This document shows positions 1-7,849 of a stretch of DNA of 26,645 bases, one piece after another (position 1 is the stretch's first letter; each line of letters starts with the position of its first letter). The DNA is from Oligoflexia bacterium. GTDB lineage: Bacteria; Bdellovibrionota; UBA1018. Below the pieces are notes generated by a model. That model did not search any database and was not told the origin of the DNA. It worked only from the letters and a program-made list of their open reading frames with translations. The stretch is from positions 1 through 26,645 of the forward strand of contig CAIYTD010000029.1 in NCBI GenBank assembly GCA_903928955.1, in the 5' to 3' direction. Both the position numbers and the translations under genes were made by a program.

Positions 1-2
1 TG

Positions 3-344
3 CAAAAAAGAGTCTCACTTGCGAGGACATTAGCACCCAAACCGAGCTACCTCTTATTTGATGAGCCTACGACCGGACTTGACCCTATTACTACAAATGC
101 AGTGACTGACTTAATTTTCACCCTCTCACGAAAGCTTCAAGTTACCAGTATTGTTGTTTCTCATGATATGGGCTGTGCCCTTAAAATTGCAGATCAAATT
201 TTGATTCTAGATCAAGCCAGAATTCTTGCACATGGTTCCGTTCGAGAGATCAAAGAATCCAAGGAATCTCTTATTCTAGAATTTTTAGAAGAAACTAGGG
301 CATTACTTCCTTATGAAGAACGAAAGGAAAATAGAACTTTATGA
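3..344 (+). CDS. mlaF: MlaF-like ABC transporter ATPase, 3' part only
   Basis: This is the C-terminal part of an ABC ATPase whose start lies left of the window; the frame is open from base 3. The first codons read QKRVSLARTLA, which is the end of the ABC signature region. A Walker B and D-loop stretch follows (YLLFDEPTTGLDP), then the switch histidine in VVSHDMGCAL. The tail GSVREIKES is typical of MlaF-type ATPases. The stop overlaps the start of the next gene by four bases (ATGA), so translation is probably coupled. With the two permeases and the MCE protein downstream it forms an inner-membrane phospholipid transporter (MlaFEDB class). The assignment to Mla rather than a general ABC ATPase rests mainly on this context. 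No mlaB, mlaC or mlaA is visible here. Confidence 0.9.
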   Translation, partial: QKRVSLARTLAPKPSYLLFDEPTTGLDPITTNAVTDLIFTLSRKLQVTSIVVSHDMGCALKIADQILILDQARILAHGSVREIKESKESLILEFLEETRALLPYEERKENRTL

Positions 345-1108
345 TTCAAGTTTTTCTTCATCAGCTAGGTGGAGTTTTCATTTTTTTTATTCAAGTCATT
401 CGAACTTTTTTCATAACAAAGGGAAATTTTAAACCTATTTTAGCTCAAATAGCATCTGTTTCGATTCGTTCCATTTCAACCGTTACTTTTGCTGGAATTT
501 TTGTAGGTGCTATTTTAGTTCTACAATTTCATTTAATTTTAAGCAAATACGATGCAGAATCTTTTTTAGGGGGACTGAATACATCCACTGTCGTCCGAGA
601 AATTGGTCCACTGATTATTTCATTTCTATTAGCTGGAAAAATTGGAGCTTATACAGCTGCAGAACTTGGCACAATGCGAGTCACAGAACAAATCGACGCT
701 ATTGAATGCCTGGGCACTAATCCCATCCAATATCTTGTAGTCCCGAGAATGATTGGAATCATGATCTCTAATCTCATTTTACTCGTTATTGGTCTGATGA
801 TTAGCCTAGGAGGCGCTATGATGGTAGCTACCTGGGTATGTCATATCAATTATTTAGAGTTCATGTCTAGCATTCCTCGATTTACGTCTCCCTGGACGAT
901 CTTAGGAGGAGTACTGCAATCCTTAATTTATGGAACTATCGTTGCAGCAGTCTCGTGCTATCAAGGATTTACTGCAACCGGTGGCGCCAGAGGCGTCGGA
1001 AAAGCTGTAACTTTAGCAGCAGTTTATACAAATTTTTATATCTTATTAGCGAATTATCTCACAAGTCGATTACTGGAACTCCACCAAAACTATTTAGGAA
1101 CCACCTAG
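341..1108 (+). CDS. mlaE: MlaE/YrbE-family ABC permease, first copy
   Basis: This 255-residue integral membrane protein is the permease part of an Mla-type phospholipid transporter. It has the family hallmark around residues 86-128: EIGPLI, then AGKIGAYTAAELGTM, then EQIDAIECLGTNP. Hydrophobic segments lie at about 10-27, 45-65, 88-105, 135-160 and 195-215. The ATG overlaps the mlaF stop and the TAG stop abuts the ATG of a second permease. MlaE in E. coli is about 260 residues, so this one is full length. It differs clearly from the second copy, for example GTMRVTEQIDAIECLG against ATMKVTEQIDALKLLG, so the two are old paralogues rather than a recent duplication. Confidence 0.93.
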   Translation: MIQVFLHQLGGVFIFFIQVIRTFFITKGNFKPILAQIASVSIRSISTVTFAGIFVGAILVLQFHLILSKYDAESFLGGLNTSTVVREIGPLIISFLLAGKIGAYTAAELGTMRVTEQIDAIECLGTNPIQYLVVPRMIGIMISNLILLVIGLMISLGGAMMVATWVCHINYLEFMSSIPRFTSPWTILGGVLQSLIYGTIVAAVSCYQGFTATGGARGVGKAVTLAAVYTNFYILLANYLTSRLLELHQNYLGTT

Positions 1109-1927
1109 ATGAAAAACCAGAATTTAGCTTCCACTAAGGTCTGGATGAGAAGTCTGCATTTCATCGGAGCTCCCCTGCATGAGCACCTTGCAACGTGGAA
1201 AGATGCATGCGTTCTTCTTTTTCAAGTGATTCAACGCATTCCGCAGATCCATTGCTGGAGACTCAATGAGATCTCCCACTCCGTCGTACAAACTGGCTTA
1301 GGAAGTCTTCCTATTGTCATACTTTCAACCACTGTTGCAGGAGTCATTCTTACTAACGAAATTGCATGGCATATGAATGCTGCACTACATACAGTGACGA
1401 TGATTCCTGGGTTTGCTGGTCAATTTATTTTTCGAGAACTAGGCATCGCAATTCCTGCGCTGCTGATGGTTGCTAAAGTCGGAGCTGCTACTACTGCTGA
1501 AATCGCGACTATGAAAGTTACCGAACAAATCGACGCTCTCAAACTCTTAGGAATTGATCCCATTCATTATCTTGTGTTCCCACGATTTATCGCAGCTATT
1601 CTTTCAGGGGCGTGTTTAAGTGTCATTTCAGTCTCGATCACCTTAGCCTGTTCCATTCTTATTTCAGTAATGAACTATCATTTTTCTGTTATGGAGTTTT
1701 TCAATGCCCTGCGTCACTTTATAGGCGTCAAAGATATGATTTGCGCGCTCGTCAAAGGCACCACCTATGGCGCTGTTATTCCAATTATCTCATGCACTTA
1801 TGGATTCCGCTGTCAGGGTGGAGCAGAAGGTGTAGGAACAGCTACAACAAACTCCGTGGTTTCAGCTACAATTGTCGTCATCTTTCTCGACTTTTTTCTT
1901 ACATACCTATTTACTCTGGTTCTTTAG
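1109..1927 (+). CDS. MlaE/YrbE-family ABC permease, second copy
   Basis: A second YrbE/MlaE permease of 272 residues directly follows the first, with no spacer between TAG and ATG. The conserved core is at residues 110-152 (ELGIAIPALL, AKVGAATTAEIATM, EQIDALKLLGIDP). Compared with the first copy it has about 20 extra N-terminal residues before the first hydrophobic region. E. coli MlaE works as a homodimer, whereas actinobacterial mce operons carry paired YrbEA/YrbEB permeases. The arrangement here suggests a heterodimer, which is inference. A Shine-Dalgarno-like GAAAGGA at the very end of the gene serves mlaD downstream. Confidence 0.92.
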   Translation: MKNQNLASTKVWMRSLHFIGAPLHEHLATWKDACVLLFQVIQRIPQIHCWRLNEISHSVVQTGLGSLPIVILSTTVAGVILTNEIAWHMNAALHTVTMIPGFAGQFIFRELGIAIPALLMVAKVGAATTAEIATMKVTEQIDALKLLGIDPIHYLVFPRFIAAILSGACLSVISVSITLACSILISVMNYHFSVMEFFNALRHFIGVKDMICALVKGTTYGAVIPIISCTYGFRCQGGAEGVGTATTNSVVSATIVVIFLDFFLTYLFTLVL

Positions 1928-1941
1928 AAAGGAATTACACC

Positions 1942-2769
1942 ATGAAACTCTCAAACGAAGCAAAAGTAGGCGGTCTGATAGTCATGACATTAGTTCTTTG
2001 CTGTGTTTTTGCGTGGGTAATTGGCATCCAAAGCCCATTTCAACGAGCAGTGAACTTCTATGTAACCTATAACTTTGCCGGTGGAATTGAGCTAGGTTCG
2101 CCCGTCCGAGTTTCAGGCATCAAAGTAGGTAAAGTCGAATCCATTGAATTTTTTAAACCAATTGATCCCAAATTCATTTCTCTCCAAGAACCTGGAAGTA
2201 ATGTCCTACAAGATGGGGAAACCCTAGCTCCCTTAAAAATAAAAATCTCAGTTCGCAAAGATGCAGCAGCTGGAGTACGAAGAGACAGTAGATTCTATAT
2301 TAATCTAGCTGGAATTATTGGAGAAAGATATATTGAAATTACCCCAGGTCGCATCCAATCCCCACAAATATTAACCAATGACGTTGTAGCCGGAGTAGAT
2401 CCACCCCGCATTGACCAACTGATCTCTCAGAGTTTTGATTTAGCAGGTAAAATTAAAGATATTATTGACGAAAGCAAAGGAGATATCGGCCGCTCCATCG
2501 AGTTACTCTACAAGCTCAGTAGCAATCTCAACAAAGCGCTGGGATGGGTTGATAAAAGTGCTATTTTCAAAACAGACCTCTCTCTTTTAGTAGGCAATTT
2601 AATTTCCATTACCTCAGATATCCGAAAAGTTACAGACCACGCTCATTCGCCCGATGGCGAAAAAACTCTCAAACTCCTTTATCAGCTCCTCTGGCGCTTA
2701 GAGCCACTCGATTCCGCTGCAATTCGTAGTTTTTTACAGAAAGAAGGGGTTAAAGTACAATTTTTTTAA
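1942..2769 (+). CDS. mlaD: MlaD-like MCE-domain substrate-binding protein
   Basis: The product is 275 residues. It has an N-terminal membrane anchor (residues about 11-30, GGLIVMTLVLCCVFAWVIGI) followed by an MCE domain starting near residue 36. The MCE signature is visible as GGIELGSPVRVSGIKVGKV and, after an unusually long insertion containing LQEPGSNVLQDGETLAPL, as LAGIIGERYIEITPG. The C-terminal third is helical and probably oligomerises in the periplasm. In the Mla system MlaD forms a hexameric ring on the permease that passes phospholipids through the periplasm. The start is chosen at 1942 because GAAAGGA sits about eight bases upstream. An open frame runs further upstream from 1612, but only as a shadow of the permease. 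The gene ends just before an insertion-sequence end. Confidence 0.9.
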   Translation: MKLSNEAKVGGLIVMTLVLCCVFAWVIGIQSPFQRAVNFYVTYNFAGGIELGSPVRVSGIKVGKVESIEFFKPIDPKFISLQEPGSNVLQDGETLAPLKIKISVRKDAAAGVRRDSRFYINLAGIIGERYIEITPGRIQSPQILTNDVVAGVDPPRIDQLISQSFDLAGKIKDIIDESKGDIGRSIELLYKLSSNLNKALGWVDKSAIFKTDLSLLVGNLISITSDIRKVTDHAHSPDGEKTLKLLYQLLWRLEPLDSAAIRSFLQKEGVKVQFF

Positions 2770-2791
2770 ACCAAATAAACAAGCTTTAAAG

Positions 2792-2841
2792 TGGACCCCG
2801 AAAACTGGACAGGTATTTAAGATATTTTTTTTTATCTTAAA
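2792..2841. mobile_element. IS3-family-like insertion sequence end (remnant)
   Basis: The 20 bases from 2792 (TGGACCCCGAAAACTGGACA) look like the terminal inverted repeat of IS3-family elements, which start with TG and often carry CCCCGAAAACTGGACA. A perfect 9-bp palindrome follows: TTTAAGATA at 2816-2824, eight T, then TATCTTAAA at 2833-2841. No transposase reading frame and no opposite end are present, so this is a scar. It lies between mlaD and a headless toxin-like gene, which suggests the insertion or a later deletion cut the toxin gene. The family match is from memory of IS3 ends, not from a search. Confidence 0.55.
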
Positions 2842-2854
2842 ATAGTCTAATACT

Positions 2855-3466
2855 TTGACTCATTTTGGCAATGCAATCACTGATTTTGAAGTGACTATGG
2901 CCTATGGAACTGCTCAGGAAAGAGGTCAGGCTCTTGGAGAATTAGGCGCAAATGTCCTTTTAAGTGCTGCTGGAGGAGAAGCTGCTCAAGCTGGGGCTGA
3001 GTTAGTTGGAGTTACTCGGACTTTAGGCGAGGCTGGTGCGACTGAATTAATTGGTCAGAGAGTGAATCGTGAACTTCGACATGCTCCACAATTTACAGAG
3101 CAAATGAATGTTGTGGATCATGCTGTTCGAAATATACAGGATTCTGCAGTGCCGATTCCAGCCAGAGGAGTACAAACTGAGGCATATGCTCCACGTCCAA
3201 TACGACCTCAAGAAGCCGCAGGTAGATGGGCTGAATTTTTAGGAGAGGGTCCGCACACGAATGTTCATCCGAAAACGGGCCAACCTGATCCCAACAGACT
3301 GGTATCCAGAGACGGAACAAGAAGTATTCGATATGGTGATCACGAAATGGGCAGCAATCCAAACCGCCACCATTATCATGAAGAAACTTGGAGGCTTAAT
3401 CCCGAAAATAATACAATGGAAGTTGATAATACCGTGGTGAGAGTACCAGAACAGGGGCGTCAATAA
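2855..3466 (+). pseudogene. 5'-truncated polymorphic toxin C-terminus (pre-toxin plus toxin-like domain)
   Basis: The open frame gives about 203 residues and looks like the C-terminal end of a much larger secreted toxin (Rhs/contact-dependent type). The first 60 residues are Ala/Gly-rich (ERGQALGELGANVLLSAAGG), as in pre-toxin linkers. The end is a compact domain with GRWAEFLGEGPHTNVHPKTG, a DGTRSIRYGDHEMGSNP stretch and a His cluster, NRHHYHEETW. The His/Glu cluster would suit a metal-dependent enzyme, but I cannot name the toxin family. No signal peptide or secretion domain is present, the only upstream start is a TTG without a clear ribosome site, and an in-frame stop lies at 2843-2845. 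The stop overlaps the next gene by one base, a typical toxin-immunity arrangement. The stretch is G-rich on its coding strand (20 G to 11 C in 2941-3000), unlike many neighbours. Confidence 0.6.
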
Positions 3467-3855
3467 TGGAAATCAGAATAACTAAGACGGTTTCTATGAA
3501 GATTGGCCAGTTTTTGGTTTCCTTTGAATCCAACTACGGGGCGGCAGAGGGCTTGTGGTCTGGCAAAGCTCCTGAATTGAATGAGAAGGCTGATGTTGAA
3601 ATTGATCTCGGGGATGAATTGGTGTGGTCAGTTAACGTCTTCAGTTGCCTTGAAAAAAACCCAATACTTGAAAAAATGGACAAAGATTTTAGGGTTGTTG
3701 CAAAAATTGAATCTATTGAAGTGGATGGTTGCTGCGTACTTCGATTAGGAGATTCCATTTTGATGACTGAAATCGAAAATCTTCCAAGCTTGGAAAAGGG
3801 TACTTTTATCGAGTTGAAGCCACATGCAATTAAGTTATTTAGCTCTAATCTGTAA
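3466..3855 (+). CDS. Small acidic protein, possible cognate immunity protein
   Basis: This 129-residue protein starts on an ATG that overlaps the stop of the toxin-like frame (TAATG), so the two were probably translated together. It has no signal peptide or membrane segment and is acidic. Alternating beta-strand-like stretches are visible (KADVEIDLGDELVWSVNVF, VVAKIESIEVDGCCVLRLG). Size, charge and position fit an immunity protein for the upstream domain. I do not recognise its family, so the role is inferred from context only. Like the upstream frame it is G-rich on the coding strand (22 G to 9 C in 3541-3600). A 9-bp hairpin follows directly after its stop. Confidence 0.6.
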   Translation: MEIRITKTVSMKIGQFLVSFESNYGAAEGLWSGKAPELNEKADVEIDLGDELVWSVNVFSCLEKNPILEKMDKDFRVVAKIESIEVDGCCVLRLGDSILMTEIENLPSLEKGTFIELKPHAIKLFSSNL

Positions 3856-3859
3856 GCCA

Positions 3860-3881
3860 GAGAACTAGTTTCCTAGTTCTC
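3860..3881. terminator. Hairpin after the immunity-like gene
   Basis: GAGAACTAG at 3860-3868 pairs perfectly with CTAGTTCTC at 3873-3881 around a TTTC loop. It starts five bases after the TAA of the immunity-like gene. No T-run follows directly, so it may slow or stop transcription only weakly, or serve as an RNA 3' end. It could also be a remnant of a recombination site. Confidence 0.4.
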
Positions 3882-3932
3882 CCCCTGCACCTCTAAAAAA
3901 ACCAAGGAGAGACAGAGAGAGGAGGAAACTAT

Positions 3933-4330
3933 CTAACCTTCATAGGGGCTGACATTTTGTACTTGTTCCGCAGTGAAATTCCCGTACAAATCGATAGTCA
4001 ATCGAATCGATTGATGGCCAAGGATGGCCTTGAGAGCCATCATACCCCCGCCTCTCTTGAGAAAGTTAAAAGCAAACGAGTGCCTAACGTCGTAACATCG
4101 TCAGTGCTTCATTCCTGGATTCTTCTTCTGGCTAGCGGCAATGGTGTCGTCGATCTGTTCCCGACTGAGTAGCCATCCGAATTGGCTCATGAACACCCAT
4201 TCCGAAATTCGAGGGAGTAATCGAAGGAATGCGGACAAGCTTGGTCCCATTTTAATGCTACGGTCAAACCCACTCTTGCCTTACTTCGCTATCCTATGCA
4301 GTGCAGTTAAAAATGCATAAGCAAGCCAAA
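3933..4330 (-). pseudogene. Decayed tyrosine recombinase (phage-type integrase), C-terminal remnant
   Basis: Read on the minus strand, the frame ending with the TAG at 3933-3935 encodes the C-terminal catalytic region of a tyrosine recombinase. From 4280 it reads GKSGFDRSIKMGPSLSAFL, then EWVFMSQFGWLLSREQIDD, then NPGMKH, an in-frame TGA (4101-4103), then RCYDVRHSFAFNFLKRGG. The LGHQSIRLTIDLYGNF block follows, with the usual LGH histidine and the nucleophile-type tyrosine. The position normally held by His in HxxRH is Tyr here. Before a TAA at 4281-4283 a further piece reads YAFLTALH, like the segment just ahead of the first catalytic Arg, which is missing. So there is one internal stop and at least one deletion. 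It is a dead gene, probably left by the element that brought in the toxin-like genes. Confidence 0.8.
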
Positions 4331-4335
4331 CCAAT

Positions 4336-6000
4336 CTATTTCACAAAGGAGATTTGGGACCTCTTGGCCAATTCTGCTTGAAGACGATCGACCTCTGCTT
4401 GAACTTCTAGGTGACTCAAGCCTTGTTCCTCGGCCCAAACTTCAGCTAGGGCATTTGCCCAAGGTAATCCATGATCTTTTCGGGTTGCATAAAGGGGAAC
4501 CCTTCTCAAATAGAAATCTTCTAAAAATAGAACCATCTCTGAACGAATAGAATACCGCAGTTGAGCTTTCAAATAAGGAAAGCCAGCGGGATCGTTTTCA
4601 GAATCGGAATCCATTTCCATGAGGGAAAGCGCATCTCCCCCGTAGCGACCCAAAAGCTTTTCAGGAATCTCTAAACCCCGATCCGATGCTAGGGATTTGA
4701 TTTTCTGAATCGCTTCCACTGTAACTTGAGGATTTACGGGAGTGTCCGTCTGAGATCGACCGATCTCTCGGCTATCTTTTTTCCAAAACTTCAAGCCAAA
4801 ATCAACCACTTCCCGAGCCATCGTCCGATGAGTCGTATATTTCCCCCCCGCAACAATCACTGTGCCCCCCGGACCTTGATCAATATGATGTTCACGACTC
4901 ACCTTCTGTAAAACAGTAGCTTCATCAGCAGAACCTCCCATCAAAGGCCGGATACCTACATAGCTGCTTAAAATATCTGAAGGGGTCAGTTGAAGAGTTG
5001 GAAAATACTGATTCAGTAGTTCCATGAGGTATTCTACCTCTAAAGTTGAAACCTGTACTTGATCTAGATCTTCCTGGGTAGGGCCATCGGTTGTGCCGAC
5101 AATGACCACTCCGTCCCCTAAATCAGTGCGAGGAATCACAAATGCAACTCGGCCATCTTTTGGGTGGCTCATCACAAAAGCACCTGGAAGGGGAATCCGC
5201 TTCAGATCAAAAACGAGGTGTACCCCTTTGCTAGGAGTCAGCCACCGCTTCCAGGTTTTCGATAGTTTAGCCCCCACTTGATCAGCCCAAGGGCCTGCAC
5301 ATACGATGGTGTGGTGGGCACGCAGAACACACTCTTTCTCATATTTCAGCCCATTCCCTGATAAGCCCTTCACTTTAAAACCTATAATTTGTTCGCCATC
5401 CCATACCGGCTCACTTGCCTCGATATAATTTGCAACAACGGCACCTTCTTCTTGAGCGGCCTTCAGAGTTTCTATGACCAGCACGTCGTCCCACATGGAA
5501 GCATCATAAAATCTAAAACCACCCCGAAGACCTTCCGTTTTTAAAAAGGGAACTTCTTCTAAAAACTGCTTTCTAGATAATCCTTTATGTAACCCCGGAG
5601 CTCGAAAGAGAGCCAACAAGTCGTAAAGCCAAAGACCAAAAGACATCAAAATACGACCGTGAGAATCTCCCCGATAAACGGGAAAGTAAAAAGGCAAAGG
5701 CTTGACCATATGCGGGGCAGTTTTCAGTAAGTGAGATCTTTCTGAAAGTGCCTCAAAAACAAGGCCAAACTCCAAATTTTGAAGATAGCGCAACCCACCA
5801 TGAATCAGCTTTGAACTCCGAGAGGAAGTGCCAAAAGCAAAATCCATCCTCTCCACTAATGCAACTTTTAATCCCCTGGAAGATGCATCTCGAGCAACTG
5901 CTGCACCCGTGATTCCTCCCCCAATGATCAATACATCAAAGACCTCATCTTGAAACCTTTGAAGGGATCTTTCTCGGGTTCGAAATGAAAATTCTTTCAT
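4336..6000 (-). CDS. glpD: Aerobic glycerol-3-phosphate dehydrogenase
   Basis: The enzyme oxidises sn-glycerol 3-phosphate to dihydroxyacetone phosphate at the inner membrane and passes electrons to quinone. The product is 554 residues. An N-terminal FAD motif is at 27-32 (GGGITG). The GlpD signature GTSSRSSKLIHGGLRYLQ follows at about 57-74. GGKYTTHRTMAREVVDF and a C-terminal DAO_C-type helical domain complete it. E. coli GlpD is about 500 residues, so this copy is slightly long. The start at 6000 is preferred because its ATG overlaps the aspS stop (ATGA); an open frame continues upstream to 6138 but only as a shadow of aspS. It is the last gene of the minus-strand cluster. Its stop lies next to the recombinase remnant. 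Confidence 0.93.
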   Translation of the reverse strand: MKEFSFRTRERSLQRFQDEVFDVLIIGGGITGAAVARDASSRGLKVALVERMDFAFGTSSRSSKLIHGGLRYLQNLEFGLVFEALSERSHLLKTAPHMVKPLPFYFPVYRGDSHGRILMSFGLWLYDLLALFRAPGLHKGLSRKQFLEEVPFLKTEGLRGGFRFYDASMWDDVLVIETLKAAQEEGAVVANYIEASEPVWDGEQIIGFKVKGLSGNGLKYEKECVLRAHHTIVCAGPWADQVGAKLSKTWKRWLTPSKGVHLVFDLKRIPLPGAFVMSHPKDGRVAFVIPRTDLGDGVVIVGTTDGPTQEDLDQVQVSTLEVEYLMELLNQYFPTLQLTPSDILSSYVGIRPLMGGSADEATVLQKVSREHHIDQGPGGTVIVAGGKYTTHRTMAREVVDFGLKFWKKDSREIGRSQTDTPVNPQVTVEAIQKIKSLASDRGLEIPEKLLGRYGGDALSLMEMDSDSENDPAGFPYLKAQLRYSIRSEMVLFLEDFYLRRVPLYATRKDHGLPWANALAEVWAEEQGLSHLEVQAEVDRLQAELAKRSQISFVK

Positions 6001-7817
6001 TCTTTTAGCGACTGAAGTGACAAGCCTAACTCGGCCAATTGATGAGAATTTACTGAAGAGGGTGATTCCGACATCAAACAGTGACCTTTTTGAGTTTTCG
6101 GAAAAGCCATGACATCTCGAATAGGTCCGACTCCGCAAAGCAATGCCGCCAAACGATCTACTCCCATAGCAATTCCTCCATGAGGAGGTGTACCATATTT
6201 CAGGGCTTCTAGGAAAAAGCCAAATTTTTCCTTTGCTTCCTCCTGCGATAAACCTAAAGCTTGAAACATAGCTGCTTGAATATCAGGCCTATAGATGCGA
6301 AGACTTCCGCCGCCGACTTCAACCCCATTCAAAACGAGATCGTACGCAGAAGCTTCAATAGCGTCTAAATTTCGATTTTGGACAAAATCTTCGAAGAATT
6401 CTGGACGTGGAGAGGTAAAAGGATGATGACAAGCGTAATAACGATTTTCTTGGTCATTAAATTCAAGAAGCGGAAATTGAACAACCCAAAGAAAAGCTGG
6501 CTTTCCGGTACCTAAAGGTGGAATGAGCCCTAATTTTTGGCCAACAACGAGACGAATGGCTCCTAAAGCATCCAAAACAATTTTATTTCGAACATCCGCT
6601 ACAATCAAAACTAAATGACCCGGCTTTAAGCTCAAACGCTCGATAAAGGCAGCTTTTTCAAAAGCGGAAAAAAATTTAACAGCAGGGCCCTGAAGCTCCC
6701 CATCCGGTTGCACTTTAATCCAAAGCAACCCTTTAGCCCCCAAGGCAATCGCTTGATTCTGAAGATCATCTAAATCTTTTCTTGAAAAATGATCTGAACT
6801 TCCTTCAATCACAATCGATCGAATAGAACCCTTTTTGCCCCTAAAATCGGGCACGAGAGCATTTTGAAATACTTGGAACTGACTTTTACAAAAAATTTCA
6901 GATAGGTCAATGAGCTCAAGACCAAATCGCAGATCAGGCTTGTCACTTCCAAAGCGACTCATTGCCTCTGAATAAGGAATTCGGAGAAAAGGCGTATCCA
7001 ATTCTTGCCCTAAAATCTCTTTCCAGAGCTTCACTACCATCGACTCCAAAATAGGAAAAAATGCTTCCTCATCTAAAAATGAAGTTTCAATATCAATTTG
7101 AGAAAACTCGGGTTGTCGATCAGCACGTAAATCTTCATCCCGAAAACAACGGGCGACCTGATAGTACCGATCCATTCCGCTCATCATGAGAAGCTGTTTT
7201 AAAGTTTGTGGGGATTGAGGAAGCGCATAAAATGTTCCTGGATTCATTCGACTGGGAACAATAAAATCTCGAGCTCCCTCAGGAGTCGACTTATAAAGGA
7301 TAGGAGTCTCGACTTCGATAAAACCGTTTTGATCCAAATGATTTCGAACGATAGAAAGCAATCGATGTCGAACCATTAAATTTTTCTGTAATTGTGGACG
7401 ACGTAAATCTAAATAGCGGTATTTGAGACGTAAACTCTCTGCTACATCCATTTCATCTTCAATCGGAAAAGGTGGCGTTTTTGCTTCCGAAAAAATCATC
7501 ACATCCGTGCAAATAACTTCAATCTCACCTGTCACTAGCTTAGAATTAGTCATTCCTGGAGGCCTAGAGCGAATTTTTCCTCTACACCAAATCACAAATT
7601 CGCTTCGAAGCTGACCTGCTCGCTCATGTGCAATTTTTTCAATAGCAGGGTCAAAAACAATCTGTGTGAGTCCGTAACGATCACGAAGGTCAGCGAATAC
7701 CAATCCACCGAGATCTCGTCGTTTCGCTATCCAACCGCAAAGTGAGACCTCTTTACCTAAATCAGAACTTCTCAGCTCCCCGCAAGTATGCGACCGTACC
7801 GTTCGTTGAATTGCCAT
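5997..7817 (-). CDS. aspS: Aspartyl-tRNA synthetase
   Basis: This class II synthetase charges tRNA-Asp (or tRNA-Asp and tRNA-Asn if it is non-discriminating). At 606 residues it has the bacterial length. The N-terminal OB-fold anticodon domain starts with the typical SHTCGELR and VSLCGWIAKRRDLGG. Class II motif 2 is seen as RCFRDEDLRADRQPEFSQ and motif 3 as GIAMGVDRLAALLCG, with GVEVGGGSLRIY in between. A bacterial GAD insertion domain separates them (around LIDLSEIFCKSQFQVF and onward). The start ATG at 7817 has no clear Shine-Dalgarno sequence. It lies 32 bases after srkA and overlaps glpD by four bases, so all probably share one transcript. Confidence 0.97.
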   Translation of the reverse strand: MAIQRTVRSHTCGELRSSDLGKEVSLCGWIAKRRDLGGLVFADLRDRYGLTQIVFDPAIEKIAHERAGQLRSEFVIWCRGKIRSRPPGMTNSKLVTGEIEVICTDVMIFSEAKTPPFPIEDEMDVAESLRLKYRYLDLRRPQLQKNLMVRHRLLSIVRNHLDQNGFIEVETPILYKSTPEGARDFIVPSRMNPGTFYALPQSPQTLKQLLMMSGMDRYYQVARCFRDEDLRADRQPEFSQIDIETSFLDEEAFFPILESMVVKLWKEILGQELDTPFLRIPYSEAMSRFGSDKPDLRFGLELIDLSEIFCKSQFQVFQNALVPDFRGKKGSIRSIVIEGSSDHFSRKDLDDLQNQAIALGAKGLLWIKVQPDGELQGPAVKFFSAFEKAAFIERLSLKPGHLVLIVADVRNKIVLDALGAIRLVVGQKLGLIPPLGTGKPAFLWVVQFPLLEFNDQENRYYACHHPFTSPRPEFFEDFVQNRNLDAIEASAYDLVLNGVEVGGGSLRIYRPDIQAAMFQALGLSQEEAKEKFGFFLEALKYGTPPHGGIAMGVDRLAALLCGVGPIRDVMAFPKTQKGHCLMSESPSSVNSHQLAELGLSLQSLKE

Positions 7818-7849
7818 TTCGTGTGATTAACATTCCGATAGTTGAAATG

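Noticed and set aside
1612..1941. Open frame upstream of mlaD extending it by 110 residues
   Set aside because: It overlaps the second permease gene in another frame; mlaD has a good ribosome site at 1942 and a normal anchor right after it.
3093..3463. Minus-strand open frames under the toxin-like gene
   Set aside because: They are shadows: the plus strand has a coherent domain with a coupled downstream gene, and the minus frames have no motif or ribosome site.
6001..6138. 46-residue N-terminal extension of GlpD
   Set aside because: It lies wholly in the aspS coding region; the ATG overlapping the aspS stop fits both operon structure and family length.
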